DNA from: an uncultured Saprospiraceae bacterium | GTDB lineage: Bacteria > Bacteroidota > Bacteroidia > Chitinophagales > Saprospiraceae | Reading direction: 5' to 3' | DNA: 64,000 bases | Assembly (NCBI GenBank): GCA_937981555.1 | Contig: CALJOK010000049.1 | Location: forward strand, 62,001-126,000 | In this document: positions 44,056 through 52,657 of the stretch, one piece after another | How positions within the stretch are numbered: the first letter of the stretch is position 1 | Layout: every line of letters starts with the position of its first letter | The notes under the pieces: generated by a model | The model's input: the letters and a program-made list of their open reading frames with translations, nothing else | Database searches by the model: none | What the model was told of the DNA's origin: nothing | Translations under genes and position numbers: made by a program

Positions 44056-46956
44056 TTATCGTTTAAAAATTTCAAATTCTGTCTTCTCCGTTTTTCCATC
44101 TTTGGAAACTTCCAAAGTATAACTTCCAGGTCGGAGATAAGTTTTCTTAGTGTCGGTCTTTTTAAACTTGATGGATTTTTCTTTTTTATCCTTCTTGTTT
44201 CTGTTTAGAAATTTCTCGTAGCTGCTTTTTTTCGAATCATCAATAGCTAGATTATAGTTAGCATAATTGATTCCTTGATTCGCTTCATGAGAAAATGATT
44301 TTAAAGTTTCTCCATCTTTAGTTTTTATAACAATGTTTGCACGTCCTTTTGTTTTTGTGAAAAAAGGAATACTAATTTCAGGTTCGTTAGCATCTCGCCA
44401 AGGGCTGAATTTACTTCCCCAACGACTTGAATAACTCTTTTTCTTAATGTCAAAAACATGGAGTGATTTCGCCAAAAGTTCATTATCCAATTTTTGAAGA
44501 TGTTGTACATTTGTTTTGTAAAAAGAACGACCATGGGTAGCTACGACTAAATCATTTGCTGTTGGATGAACAACCACATCATGAACAGAGACGGCAGGAA
44601 GATCTTGATTCATCATCATAAATTTTTCTCCTTGATTAAAGGAAACATACAATCCATGATCTGTTCCAACATAAATAATGTTTTGGTTTTTCGGATCTTC
44701 TTTGATGACATTTACAGGTTCTTTTGGTAAATCTAAACCAAGTCGTTTCCAAGTTTTTCCATAGTCAGTAGACTGATAAATATGTGATTCGAAATTATCC
44801 CAACGATAGCCATTCATGGAAATGTAAACAGTTGCTTCATCATATTGTGATGCTTGAATTCTAGTGATCCAAAGATTTTTTGGAAGTCCTTGTATTTTGT
44901 CCCAAGAGTTTCCTCCGTCTTTGGACAGGTGAACTAAACCATCATCGCTACCAGTATAAATCAATCCAAATCGAAGTGGTGATTCATGTATAGCAGTCAA
45001 AGTTCCGTAAGCGACATCACCTTTCTTTCCACCTTTAGTCAAGTCTTCAGAGATGGCTTTAAAATCATTTCCTTGATTAAAACTTCGGAATAATTTATTA
45101 GAACCCATGTACAAAATATCTTGGTTGTGAATCGACAAATGAATCGGTGATTGCCAATTCCAACGAAGTGGTCTTTCGCCCAATTCATGTTTTGGAGTAA
45201 TGTATTTTCTTTGACCAGTTTTTTGATTGATACGAAAATAATTTCCATATTGGTAGCCCGTGTACACCGTGTTATTATCTCTGAGGTCAATAGCTACTTG
45301 CATTCCATCTCCACCCATAATTGACTTATAGTGGTACTGTCCTGAGTTGTTCCAACCTTTACTTTTTACATCATACCCTTCGCTGGAACCGACCCAAACA
45401 CCATTGTCTTGAAGGCCTCCGTATATATTATAAGGTTCAGCATTGTCGAGTGCGAGATAATAAAATTGGCCAAGGGCAGGGGAGTTACACTTAATCCATT
45501 CCTCACCATCATCATAAGAAATATTGATTCCTCCATCGTTTCCTAAAATAATGTGGCCATCTCGATTTGGATTGATCCAAAGGGCATGATGATCTACGTG
45601 AACGTTATCATCACCAATTAATTTAAATGTTTTTCCACCATCGTCTGATCTGATGATTCGAAAACCAATGATGTAAATTTTGCCAGGATCGTTAGGGGAG
45701 ACTCGAATATTTCCAAAATAATAACCGTAAGAATTATAGACTTGGTCGAGAAAACCTTCGTGTGTTTTTTCCCATTTGGTTTTTCCATTAGTCAACTTAT
45801 AAACTTCAGCACCAACAACAGGTGTGTCAAATAACAATGTATTTGCATCTTCTAAATATTCTACTAAAGCATTGGGGTTGATTTTTCCATTCTTCACCAT
45901 TTTGTTAATTTTCTTGGCAGAATATTTTTTTGGAAAACGGTTGTTGGATAAAAAGTCTTTAACATCATCTTCTTTTAATTTTAAGAAATCATCTTTTGAC
46001 ATATTCCTTAAATCATCTTTGGTGATACCTTCGTCTTCATCTTTTTCTTCTTCTGGACGTCTGTCATAATTATCCACCAAGGCATATAGAACATCATTGC
46101 CAGCTTGTTCATATAGTGCCAAACCTATTCTTCCTGCACCAAGTCCTTGTGGGAAATTCGTTTTTGCAGAGGAAATATTATTCCATTTTTTTCCTCCATC
46201 AGTACTTTTATAAACACTTGATCCTTCTCCTGATTCTACAAAATCCCAAGCTCTTCGTTGTCGATGCCAAGTGGCTGCATAAATGATATTTGGATTTTTT
46301 TGACTAACAACCAAATCAACACCACCAGAATTTTCATTAACAAAAAGTGTTTGTTCCCATGTATTTCCACCATCAGTAGTTTTGTAAATTCCACGCTCTT
46401 TGTTTGGGGAATAAAGATGTCCAAGAGCAGCAACCCAAGCTGTATTTTTATCTGTTGGGTGTAAAACGACTCTACCGATGTGATGTGATTCTGGCAAACC
46501 TTTGTGCTCCCAGGTTTTTCCATCGTCCGAACTTTTATAAATTCCAACACCTGAATAACTTGAACGAGAACTGTTATTTTCACCCGTCCCCACCCAGATA
46601 ATATTGTTTGTCCAATCGACAGCAATATCTCCAATCGTCATCACCGCCTCATGATCAAAAATGGGAAAAAAGGTAGTTCCATTGTTAATTGTTTTCCAAA
46701 GCCCCCCTGATGCATACGCCACATAAAAATGAGTTGGATCAGTTGGAGATACATCCACGTCAACTACACGCCCACTAAAAACTGTTGGCCCAACTGACTC
46801 AAATGGAATATTAGCAATCATGGAGTTTTTCAACAAAGTTTTTCTTTTTTCAAAATCAGCTAACCGATCCTCTCCAGAAGTCGGAGGATAAGGGTTTTGA
46901 GAAAAAAGAAAAGTAGAAATAAAAACTAAAGGAAGTAGTAGAAATAACTTTCTCAT
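44056..46956 (-). CDS. VPS10/sortilin-type BNR beta-propeller protein
   Basis: 966 residues from the ATG at 46956 (the frame is open to 47013, but MRKLFLLLPLVFISTFLFSQ is the better signal peptide). Residues ~40-800 hold Asp-box repeats: SGGLWKTINNGTTF, GIYKSSDDGKTWEHKG, GIYKTTDGGNTWEQTL, SVYKSTDGGKKWNNI, LVHLSKDGGNSWDKI and HIYQSTDYGKTWKRLGL. It belongs to the same broad family as the 1479-residue protein at 0.8-5.3 kb but ends in a basic Lys-rich segment (KKDKKEKSIKFKKTDTKK) and lacks a T9SS domain. Periplasmic or surface localisation is likely; function unknown. Confidence 0.85.
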   Translation of the reverse strand: MRKLFLLLPLVFISTFLFSQNPYPPTSGEDRLADFEKRKTLLKNSMIANIPFESVGPTVFSGRVVDVDVSPTDPTHFYVAYASGGLWKTINNGTTFFPIFDHEAVMTIGDIAVDWTNNIIWVGTGENNSSRSSYSGVGIYKSSDDGKTWEHKGLPESHHIGRVVLHPTDKNTAWVAALGHLYSPNKERGIYKTTDGGNTWEQTLFVNENSGGVDLVVSQKNPNIIYAATWHRQRRAWDFVESGEGSSVYKSTDGGKKWNNISSAKTNFPQGLGAGRIGLALYEQAGNDVLYALVDNYDRRPEEEKDEDEGITKDDLRNMSKDDFLKLKEDDVKDFLSNNRFPKKYSAKKINKMVKNGKINPNALVEYLEDANTLLFDTPVVGAEVYKLTNGKTKWEKTHEGFLDQVYNSYGYYFGNIRVSPNDPGKIYIIGFRIIRSDDGGKTFKLIGDDNVHVDHHALWINPNRDGHIILGNDGGINISYDDGEEWIKCNSPALGQFYYLALDNAEPYNIYGGLQDNGVWVGSSEGYDVKSKGWNNSGQYHYKSIMGGDGMQVAIDLRDNNTVYTGYQYGNYFRINQKTGQRKYITPKHELGERPLRWNWQSPIHLSIHNQDILYMGSNKLFRSFNQGNDFKAISEDLTKGGKKGDVAYGTLTAIHESPLRFGLIYTGSDDGLVHLSKDGGNSWDKIQGLPKNLWITRIQASQYDEATVYISMNGYRWDNFESHIYQSTDYGKTWKRLGLDLPKEPVNVIKEDPKNQNIIYVGTDHGLYVSFNQGEKFMMMNQDLPAVSVHDVVVHPTANDLVVATHGRSFYKTNVQHLQKLDNELLAKSLHVFDIKKKSYSSRWGSKFSPWRDANEPEISIPFFTKTKGRANIVIKTKDGETLKSFSHEANQGINYANYNLAIDDSKKSSYEKFLNRNKKDKKEKSIKFKKTDTKKTYLRPGSYTLEVSKDGKTEKTEFEIFKR

Positions 46957-47071
46957 TTGAATTGGTTTTAATTGAATAATTTTACTCTTGTAAACATAAA
47001 AAAAGTCCAACAACTTTCGTCATCAGACCTTTAAATTTATCAACTAATCAATTTTTTTTAATGGATACTGC

Positions 47072-47141
47072 TTAACTGTGAATGGTTAATCCCATAAAGT
47101 TTCAAAACCATGGTATTAACCATTCATCATTCACAGTTAAC
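47072..47141. repeat. Palindromic intergenic element, family GGTTAATCCC (copy)
   Basis: TTAACTGTGAATGGTTAAT (47072-47090) pairs with ATTAACCATTCATCATTCACAGTTAA (47116-47141) apart from a 7-base bulge. It shares GGTTAATCCCA with the element at 27113. Confidence 0.6.
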
Positions 47142-47147
47142 TATTAC

Positions 47148-47654
47148 CTATGCTCTTTCTTTTGGCAATTTTTTGAAAATATCTCCACCTTCGACATCAA
47201 AGTCTAGTTGTTTCAAATCTTCAAAGTTTAAGTTTCCTTCCAGGCTCAAAAGAATAAAATCTCCATCTCCATGAATGATAACTAGAACATTGGTGATGTT
47301 TTTTCCTTCTTCTCGAATCATAAAATTGACACGAGTTCCTTCATCTCGAATAGTCATCAAATCTTCAAAATTATTATTTCGAACATCTTTCATCAATTTT
47401 TTAACATCAGTTTTGGAGACGATATCTTTTTCATCAGCAAGCATAATTCTAAGCTTGGTTATTTTTTCTAAAATTTCTGTTCCCTCATCATCTGACATTT
47501 TGGAAGCCATACTAAGTACCCAGCCATTAAGTGAGATGTCAGAAATTTTTTCATTGTCTACATATTTGTCGTAGAATTTTTCAATTGATTCCTGCTGACT
47601 TGAAGCAAGAAAAGGGATGGCAAGTATTGCGATTGCAATTAATATTTTTTTCAT
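47148..47654 (-). CDS. DUF4252 protein (third of three paralogs)
   Basis: 168 residues with a signal peptide ending LASSQQ. DUF4252 pattern: SIEKFYDKYVDNEKISDISLNGWVLSMAS, TKLRIMLADEKD, FEDLMTIRDEGTRVNFMIREEGKNITNVLVIIHGDGDFILLSLEGNLNFEDLKQL. Forms a set with the two genes upstream (47808 and 48491). The family is typically near ECF sigma/anti-sigma genes, as here. Confidence 0.85.
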   Translation of the reverse strand: MKKILIAIAILAIPFLASSQQESIEKFYDKYVDNEKISDISLNGWVLSMASKMSDDEGTEILEKITKLRIMLADEKDIVSKTDVKKLMKDVRNNNFEDLMTIRDEGTRVNFMIREEGKNITNVLVIIHGDGDFILLSLEGNLNFEDLKQLDFDVEGGDIFKKLPKERA

Positions 47655-47807
47655 GATGGTAGATTTGCTCCTGTAAAAACCCAGTCCCCTTAAGGAGAAA
47701 GTAGGCTTCAGTATTTTAAATTGTAAATAAAAAATACTTTCAGACAGAAGTGGTTTTTTAAAATTTTGTATGAATTTTATAATTCGTCCCCTTTAGAGAA
47801 CAGGGGC

Positions 47808-48395
47808 TTATGCCCTAATAGGTTTATCTTTTTTCTCGGTAGGTGGAGGAGGAGCTTTTTCTTCCTCTTCTTTTTTCTTCAGTTTTTCTCGGATTTTTTC
47901 TAATTCCATTAAGTCGTTGATCAAGCGGTTTAGATCCTTTGTTTTGATTTTAGTTTTCATGCTCATCATTACAAAAGTGTCTTCAGCAGAGACCAGGATT
48001 AATAAATTTTTCAATTTATCATTTTTGCCTCGACCCATGATATGGAAAGTTTTTCCTTTTTCTTTGACAGAAATTAATTCCTCGTAGTTGCCTTTTTTTG
48101 CTCCTGCAACTAATTGATTATAATCTTCTCGTGAAATGGTATTATCATCCTCTTGCACTAAAAAACGCATCGTCTTAAATTTCTTTGCAAATTTCAAAAA
48201 GACTTTTGCTTCCTCATCATCAGTCATTTCATTAGCTATACCTGTTCCAAACCAAATCAAAAAACCTGGTAATACAAAGTTGCGCGTACCCTCTTCCTTT
48301 TTATATTTATGATAAAAATTCTTGATACTACGGTTTTGAGAATATGCTGAAATGGAAAATGAAAATAAGAATATGCAGAGCAGTAGGTTTTTCAT
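47808..48395 (-). CDS. DUF4252 protein (second paralog) with Pro/Glu-rich tail
   Basis: 195 residues from the ATG at 48395; the open frame to 48473 is unlikely because MKNLLLCIFLFSFSISAYSQ is a good signal peptide. Matches its neighbours: RSIKNFYHKYKKEEGTRNFVLPGFLIWFG, KKFKTMRFLVQEDDN, YEELISVKEKGKTFHIMGRGKNDKLKNLLILVSAEDTFVMMSMKTKI. A unique tail (KKKEEEEKAPPPPTEKKDKP) follows. The FLIWFGTGIANEM segment differs from the paralogs and may be an extra anchor. Confidence 0.8.
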   Translation of the reverse strand: MKNLLLCIFLFSFSISAYSQNRSIKNFYHKYKKEEGTRNFVLPGFLIWFGTGIANEMTDDEEAKVFLKFAKKFKTMRFLVQEDDNTISREDYNQLVAGAKKGNYEELISVKEKGKTFHIMGRGKNDKLKNLLILVSAEDTFVMMSMKTKIKTKDLNRLINDLMELEKIREKLKKKEEEEKAPPPPTEKKDKPIRA

Positions 48396-48490
48396 ATCAG
48401 GGTTTTTTAGTGATGGATTTTTTTGGAGAAATGAGATTTTGGGTAATGAGTATTGGGGAAAACCAATACTCATTACTTGTTTCTCAAATC

Positions 48491-49045
48491 TTAGTTGGAA
48501 CTTTTCTCAACATCTTTTTCGATTGATTTTCCAATCTTTTGCAGATGTTCGGCACCGCTCATTTCAATCTTGTCAGCCAATTGAGCAATTTTATTTAAGT
48601 CTAGTGTTCCTAAGAAACTAACTAAAACAAATTCGTCTTCGCTTCCTACTAAAAGAAATAATTCTTCGATGATATTATTTTGTTCTTTGATCCAGAAATT
48701 AACATTGTCTCCTTTATCTCTAACCGTTAACAAGACTTCGTATCCATCATCAGTATTGATTAATTTACGAGCTTGTTTATAATATCCTTTGGGATCAACA
48801 TCAGTTACTAAAACTCGAAGTCCCTTAATGTCTTTGGCAACATCCATAATTACTTGTGCTTCCTCATCTTGCAATTCGTCAATATCAACTTTAGCAATCA
48901 TATCAAACATTTTACCGCTAACGTAAACAACCGTAAAGTTATCGTCGTCTAAATATTGGTCAAAGTATTTTGAAATCGCATCATTTTGTGCATGGACAGA
49001 AACTGCCAGAAGGAGGACAATTATGGTTGAGAATAAATATTTCAT
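48491..49045 (-). CDS. DUF4252 protein (first paralog)
   Basis: 184 residues with a signal peptide ending VHAQ. DUF4252 pattern: AISKYFDQYLDDDNFTVVYVSGKMFDMIAK, KDIKGLRVLVTDVDPKGYYKQARKLI, YEVLLTVRDKGDNVNFWIKEQNNIIEELFLLVGSEDEFVLVSFLGTLDLNKIAQL. First of three tandem minus-strand paralogs downstream of the sigma/anti-sigma genes. Confidence 0.85.
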   Translation of the reverse strand: MKYLFSTIIVLLLAVSVHAQNDAISKYFDQYLDDDNFTVVYVSGKMFDMIAKVDIDELQDEEAQVIMDVAKDIKGLRVLVTDVDPKGYYKQARKLINTDDGYEVLLTVRDKGDNVNFWIKEQNNIIEELFLLVGSEDEFVLVSFLGTLDLNKIAQLADKIEMSGAEHLQKIGKSIEKDVEKSSN

Positions 49046-49176
49046 ATTTAATAAATTTTGAATCCCGTATTTATTGGGACAGGTTTTTAAAGTTAAAAAA
49101 AAATGGTCTTGTACAAATTGCTAGCAAAAATGAATTTGTTCTGTCGGTTCGTATATCTTTAAGAGTATTGAGGTTT

Positions 49177-49677
49177 TTATTTAAGCGCTTTCTTCGTAAC
49201 TAATTTCATTTCTGAAAATCCTTTCGTTGCTTTCTTTGATCCCTTTTTCATTTTTCCAGAAAGTAAAGCGAGTGCGGCTTTAGTAGCTTCGATTGCTTCT
49301 TGCTCATCTTCGATTTCGTATTTAGCCCATACATCAGTTTTTTCTGGTTCTATATTTTGAAAAACAAAAACAGCTCCCATCAAAAGAATTCCAACTGCTG
49401 CAATAGTTCGGATTGAAGTCATCCAAGATAACTTTCGAACTTTGGCCGAAACAACTTTTGGTTCATTCTCAATTTGTTCCAACAATCGTTTTTCAAAGTC
49501 ATCACTTATCATCACATCTTGTTCTTCTTTGAAATATTGAAACAAAGATTTGAACTGCTCCAACTGCGGAGCGACATTGCCATGATTGAAATATTGTTGG
49601 AGTGTCTCTTCCTCTTGCAAAGAAGTTTCGCCTTCCCAATATTTTTCTAGCAGGTGATTTATATTTTTATAATCCAT
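49177..49677 (-). CDS. Probable anti-sigma factor of the adjacent ECF sigma factor
   Basis: 166 residues. Its start lies inside the end of the sigma gene (11-base overlap), typical for sigma/anti-sigma pairs. The N-terminal ~75 residues (INHLLEKYWEGETSLQEEETLQQYFNHGN) have the short-helix zinc-less anti-sigma look, followed by one TM helix (~90-110, IAAVGILLMGAVFVFQNI) and a periplasmic C-terminal tail rich in Lys (KKGSKKATKGFSEMKLVTKKALK). It should hold the sigma factor at the inner membrane; family assignment is by context. Confidence 0.7.
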   Translation of the reverse strand: MDYKNINHLLEKYWEGETSLQEEETLQQYFNHGNVAPQLEQFKSLFQYFKEEQDVMISDDFEKRLLEQIENEPKVVSAKVRKLSWMTSIRTIAAVGILLMGAVFVFQNIEPEKTDVWAKYEIEDEQEAIEATKAALALLSGKMKKGSKKATKGFSEMKLVTKKALK

Positions 49678-50176
49678 AAGAATCGGAATTAATTAGTTGA
49701 CTTTTAATAAATTTTCGTGCTCTAAAAAGATAAACCTTTACTTGGTTCATCGGTATTTCTAATTGTGCCTCAATCTCTTTGTAACTCAATCCTTCAATGT
49801 CTCGCATGTGCATCACTTCTCGTTGCTTAGTCGGAAGAGTATCCATCATGTTTTTAATTCGTTGCATCGTGTCTTGAGTTTCAGCTACTTGATGAGGATT
49901 ATTATGGTCGGATGAAATGTCAAATCCTTCTGGAATAATCCCTAGTTTATAATGTTTAGATCGAGTTTTATCGATGGATAAATTTTTTGTCATTCGGATG
50001 CACCATGCTTCGATGTTGTTGTACTCATGCAGTTTCTCTCGCTGCTTCCACAACTTTATCATCACTTCTTGGACGACATCTTCTGCCTCAGCACCATTGC
50101 CCACGATGCGGTAAGCAAAGCGGTATAACTTGTTTTTGTAAGGAAGAATTTCCGATGTAAATTGTTTTATATTCAT
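49667..50176 (-). CDS. ECF RNA polymerase sigma factor
   Basis: 169 residues. Region 2: LYRFAYRIVGNGAEAEDVVQEVMIKLWKQREKL, NIEAWCIRMTKNLSIDK. Region 4: PTKQREVMHMRDIEGLSYKEIEAQLEIPMNQVKVYLFRARKFIKS, with the helix-turn-helix. No region 1 or 3, as in ECF sigmas. Preceded by an ECF-type promoter (50188-50215), so it is likely autoregulated, and followed by its anti-sigma and three DUF4252 genes. Confidence 0.9.
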   Translation of the reverse strand: MNIKQFTSEILPYKNKLYRFAYRIVGNGAEAEDVVQEVMIKLWKQREKLHEYNNIEAWCIRMTKNLSIDKTRSKHYKLGIIPEGFDISSDHNNPHQVAETQDTMQRIKNMMDTLPTKQREVMHMRDIEGLSYKEIEAQLEIPMNQVKVYLFRARKFIKSQLINSDSYGL

Positions 50177-50187
50177 AATACAACAAG

Positions 50188-50215
50188 AAGACGATCCGAC
50201 TTTTTATTTGTTACA
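50188..50215 (-). promoter_or_regulatory. ECF-type promoter of the sigma factor operon
   Basis: On the minus strand TGTAAC (50210-50215), 16 bases, CGTCTT (50188-50193), the -35/-10 form expected of ECF sigma factors, 12 bases before the ATG at 50176. No TAnnTTTG element is present. Confidence 0.65.
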
Positions 50216-50272
50216 GCCGTTTTTTATTTTTTTATAAAAATAATCAAAAAGAGTGGGGAAGTGTTGATTTTA

Positions 50273-50749
50273 TTAGGTTTTTGAAGGGGAATCTTTTTCA
50301 GAAAAATCAAAATTATCATCTAGGATATCATTCTTATCTTCTTCTGAAACTGGTGGGTATTCATATTTTAGTGCTAAAGCCCAAATCAGAACAACCATGA
50401 TTACTCCAAATGACATTGCATCCCAAATTCGAAAGTAGTTTTGAAAATCACTCACATTGAGTTTGACTAGATTATAAATACCAATTGAGAAAAGAATAGC
50501 TAGATAGGTGATGCCTGTTTTTTGCGTTCTTTCTTCTTCAAATTTTTTCAGAATTAAATGAGAAATAAATATCCATAAAAAGTAAAGCGGAAGTAATAAT
50601 GTAAAGCCTACAAAAAATTGGATGGCCATAACTATTGGAACATCGACCCATTGGTAGGCAGAAAAAAAAGCTAAGATTCCTCTGAAGATAGTAGAAATAA
50701 TAATGGAATAATTCCAAACTTTAGAGGGGAAATAAGTTGTTTTTTTCAA
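50273..50749 (-). CDS. Four-helix membrane protein with ILDDNFDF tail (array member 5)
   Basis: 158 residues from a TTG at 50747-50749; no ATG fits. N-terminus KKTTYFPSKVWNYS carries the array's (S)KVW word; helices ~14-32, 38-66, 79-97 and 107-128. C-terminal DILDDNFDFSEKDSPSKT is the array motif plus a unique 11-residue end. Starts 14 bases after member 4. Function unknown. Confidence 0.7.
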   Translation of the reverse strand: MKKTTYFPSKVWNYSIIISTIFRGILAFFSAYQWVDVPIVMAIQFFVGFTLLLPLYFLWIFISHLILKKFEEERTQKTGITYLAILFSIGIYNLVKLNVSDFQNYFRIWDAMSFGVIMVVLIWALALKYEYPPVSEEDKNDILDDNFDFSEKDSPSKT

Positions 50750-50763
50750 ATTGTTTTTAATTT

Positions 50764-51213
50764 TTAAAAATCTAAATCTAAGTCTCCATCATCAATAAGA
50801 TCATCATGACTTTCTTTTGTTTTATTGATGATTTTTATTTTCCAAATTAACACAGACGAAACCAATAATAAACAAAAAATAAAGAAGACTGATTTTGTCT
50901 CAAAAGAAAGTAGCCATGATAAATTAAAAAGAATAAAACCAATGAATAAATTGATGACCAACTTGATGTGAGTTTTATTTTCTATGGTATCAAAAATAAA
51001 TTTATTGAAAACTAGAAAAATGAAAAAGAAGGGAATAGAAATGATGAACAAATAAATCAATCCTAAGATTATACTAAAAGTATTAATAGGAATTTCTGAA
51101 CCAAATGTTCTAATAATTTCTATAAAAAAATATAATATTGATCCTAAAAGTAAGGTCAGAAACCAAATTCTAAAACTAAATGAAAAAACATTGTCTTGTT
51201 TCTTTTTTCTCAT
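50764..51213 (-). CDS. Four-helix membrane protein with DLIDDGDLDLDF tail (array member 4)
   Basis: 149 residues. Basic head MRKKKQDNVFSFSFRIWFLT (FRIW replaces the KVW word), four hydrophobic helices (~15-36, 42-68, 80-105, 107-127), then HDDLIDDGDLDLDF at the extreme C-terminus. Starts 2 bases after member 3's stop. Confidence 0.7.
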   Translation of the reverse strand: MRKKKQDNVFSFSFRIWFLTLLLGSILYFFIEIIRTFGSEIPINTFSIILGLIYLFIISIPFFFIFLVFNKFIFDTIENKTHIKLVINLFIGFILFNLSWLLSFETKSVFFIFCLLLVSSVLIWKIKIINKTKESHDDLIDDGDLDLDF

Positions 51214-51215
51214 GT

Positions 51216-51650
51216 TTAAAAATCTAAATCATCATCTAGAATCTGATCATTGTAATATTTATCATTGTCTAACTTAAAAAAATAAATTCCAATAATCATT
51301 ACTGACAAAAATGGGATGGTAAAAAAATGGTTCTTTTGGACATTCATCATTAATGTGAAAATAAAAAAATTAATTAACCAGATGGTAGTTGAAATAAATA
51401 GAGCAAGTTGAAATAATTCTTTTTTGTAATTTAAATTTTTATCGATTGCTGAATTTATTAAAATAGCATTACCAAATTTTACAAAAGCAAAAAGAGTTGG
51501 CAAAAGAAAAACAAGCCATTTAAAAATAAGTTTGATATTGTCTATTTGATTTGAATTATCTGGTACACAGCATTTGAAAATGATAGATGAGATATATGCC
51601 AATGCCCAAATTTTAGATAGGAAAATTGTATTTGGTTTCATGCTTTTCAT
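51216..51650 (-). CDS. Four-helix membrane protein with ILDDDLDF tail (array member 3)
   Basis: 144 residues (a second Met lies 3 codons in). N-terminus MKPNTIFLSKIWALAYISSIIFK (SKIW word), four helices, and YNDQILDDDLDF at the extreme C-terminus. Overlaps member 2 by 4 bases (ATGA), so they are translationally coupled. Confidence 0.7.
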   Translation of the reverse strand: MKSMKPNTIFLSKIWALAYISSIIFKCCVPDNSNQIDNIKLIFKWLVFLLPTLFAFVKFGNAILINSAIDKNLNYKKELFQLALFISTTIWLINFFIFTLMMNVQKNHFFTIPFLSVMIIGIYFFKLDNDKYYNDQILDDDLDF

Positions 51651-52114
51651 TTTTCGAAATCAAAATCATCATCTAAAATCATCAAATCTGTAGCTTCTTT
51701 ATAATAAAATTTAGGCCTATTTATTTTAATAAAAAAGATGAATAGACCTAAACAGATATAGTAATATTTAAAATTAAAAAGCACTTCTATATCAAAACCA
51801 AAAAAAGGATAAGCTAAAACAGAAACATTGATAGTAAATAAAACTACGCTTAAACCTAAAATAATGAATCGCAGTAGAAGAATTGGAGTATCAGTTTTAA
51901 AAAGATTTTTGGTGAACAAAAGAATGCCATAAAATGTAGGTAAGGTCAAAATGAAAAATAAAACAAATATGACTACGGCGGAAACCATATTATTAAAACT
52001 AAAATCAGAATCAATATTGAAAAATGTTGAAATCAAAAAATGCAAAACAGGGGCTGAAAGAAAAGTCAGGCCAAATACTTTTAAAGAATAATCGAAGTGG
52101 TTATTATTTTCCAT
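51647..52114 (-). CDS. Four-helix membrane protein with ILDDDFDF tail (array member 2)
   Basis: 155 residues. MENNNHFDYSLKVFGLTFLSAPVLHFL (SLKVF word), four helices, and DLMILDDDFDFEK at the C-terminus. Starts 2 bases after member 1 and overlaps member 3 by 4 bases. Confidence 0.7.
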   Translation of the reverse strand: MENNNHFDYSLKVFGLTFLSAPVLHFLISTFFNIDSDFSFNNMVSAVVIFVLFFILTLPTFYGILLFTKNLFKTDTPILLLRFIILGLSVVLFTINVSVLAYPFFGFDIEVLFNFKYYYICLGLFIFFIKINRPKFYYKEATDLMILDDDFDFEK

Positions 52115-52116
52115 CT

Positions 52117-52578
52117 TTATTTATTAAAATCTAAATCGTCATCTAAAATATCAATTCTTGATTTTGGAAGGTTTATTATTTTTTCTTTTTCAATGGTAAA
52201 AAGCCAAATACTAATAGTGAAAACTAAAATATAGGGTATAATAATATTTGATAGTAAATCATTATAATAATTTAGTGAAGTAAAAATCATCATTATGGGA
52301 AGGGTTCCTAAAATAAGACCTAATAAATTTATTATGAATTTTGAAATGAAAATGTTTTGACTCAATCGGATAATAAATTTATTAAGCCAAACAAAAATAA
52401 GACAAGAAGGGGAAGCCACCCCAGCAAAAAAAAGAATGCTAACTAGAATATATCCAATTATATCACCTTTCGAATGCAACGTATAATTTTGGTTATGAAA
52501 ATTATATGAATATAATAAAGGGCTAAGTATTGAGGTAGTTAACCAAACTTTTAAACTATAAGATTGGGAGTTATTCAT
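52117..52578 (-). CDS. Four-helix membrane protein with ILDDDLDF tail (array member 1)
   Basis: 153 residues from the ATG at 52578; the frame is open to 52665 but that would run through the terminator at 52602-52632. MNNSQSYSLKVWLTTSILSPLLYS (SLKVW word), four helices (~13-30, 41-66, 77-100, 105-125), and RIDILDDDLDFNK at the C-terminus. First gene of the five-gene array. A TATATTTA sequence (52593-52600) could be its promoter. Confidence 0.7.
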   Translation of the reverse strand: MNNSQSYSLKVWLTTSILSPLLYSYNFHNQNYTLHSKGDIIGYILVSILFFAGVASPSCLIFVWLNKFIIRLSQNIFISKFIINLLGLILGTLPIMMIFTSLNYYNDLLSNIIIPYILVFTISIWLFTIEKEKIINLPKSRIDILDDDLDFNK

Positions 52579-52601
52579 TTTAAGCTTTTTTGTAAATATA
52601 A

Positions 52602-52632
52602 AAAAGCCTTCCCGATATATCGAAAAGGCTTT
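52602..52632 (-). terminator. Hairpin terminator of the START-like gene
   Basis: Arms AAAAGCCTT and AAGGCTTTC with an inner CGATATATCG stem; on the minus strand a T-tract follows (52597-52606 read as A on plus). Confidence 0.7.
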
Positions 52633-52657
52633 CTTATTAAACTTTATTGAGATAAAA

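Noticed and set aside
47690-47820. CCCCTTAAGGAGAA / CCCCTTTAGAGAACAGGGG words beside the DUF4252 genes
   Set aside because: Similar words occur near 39548, but matches are short and partial; not enough for a separate repeat family call.
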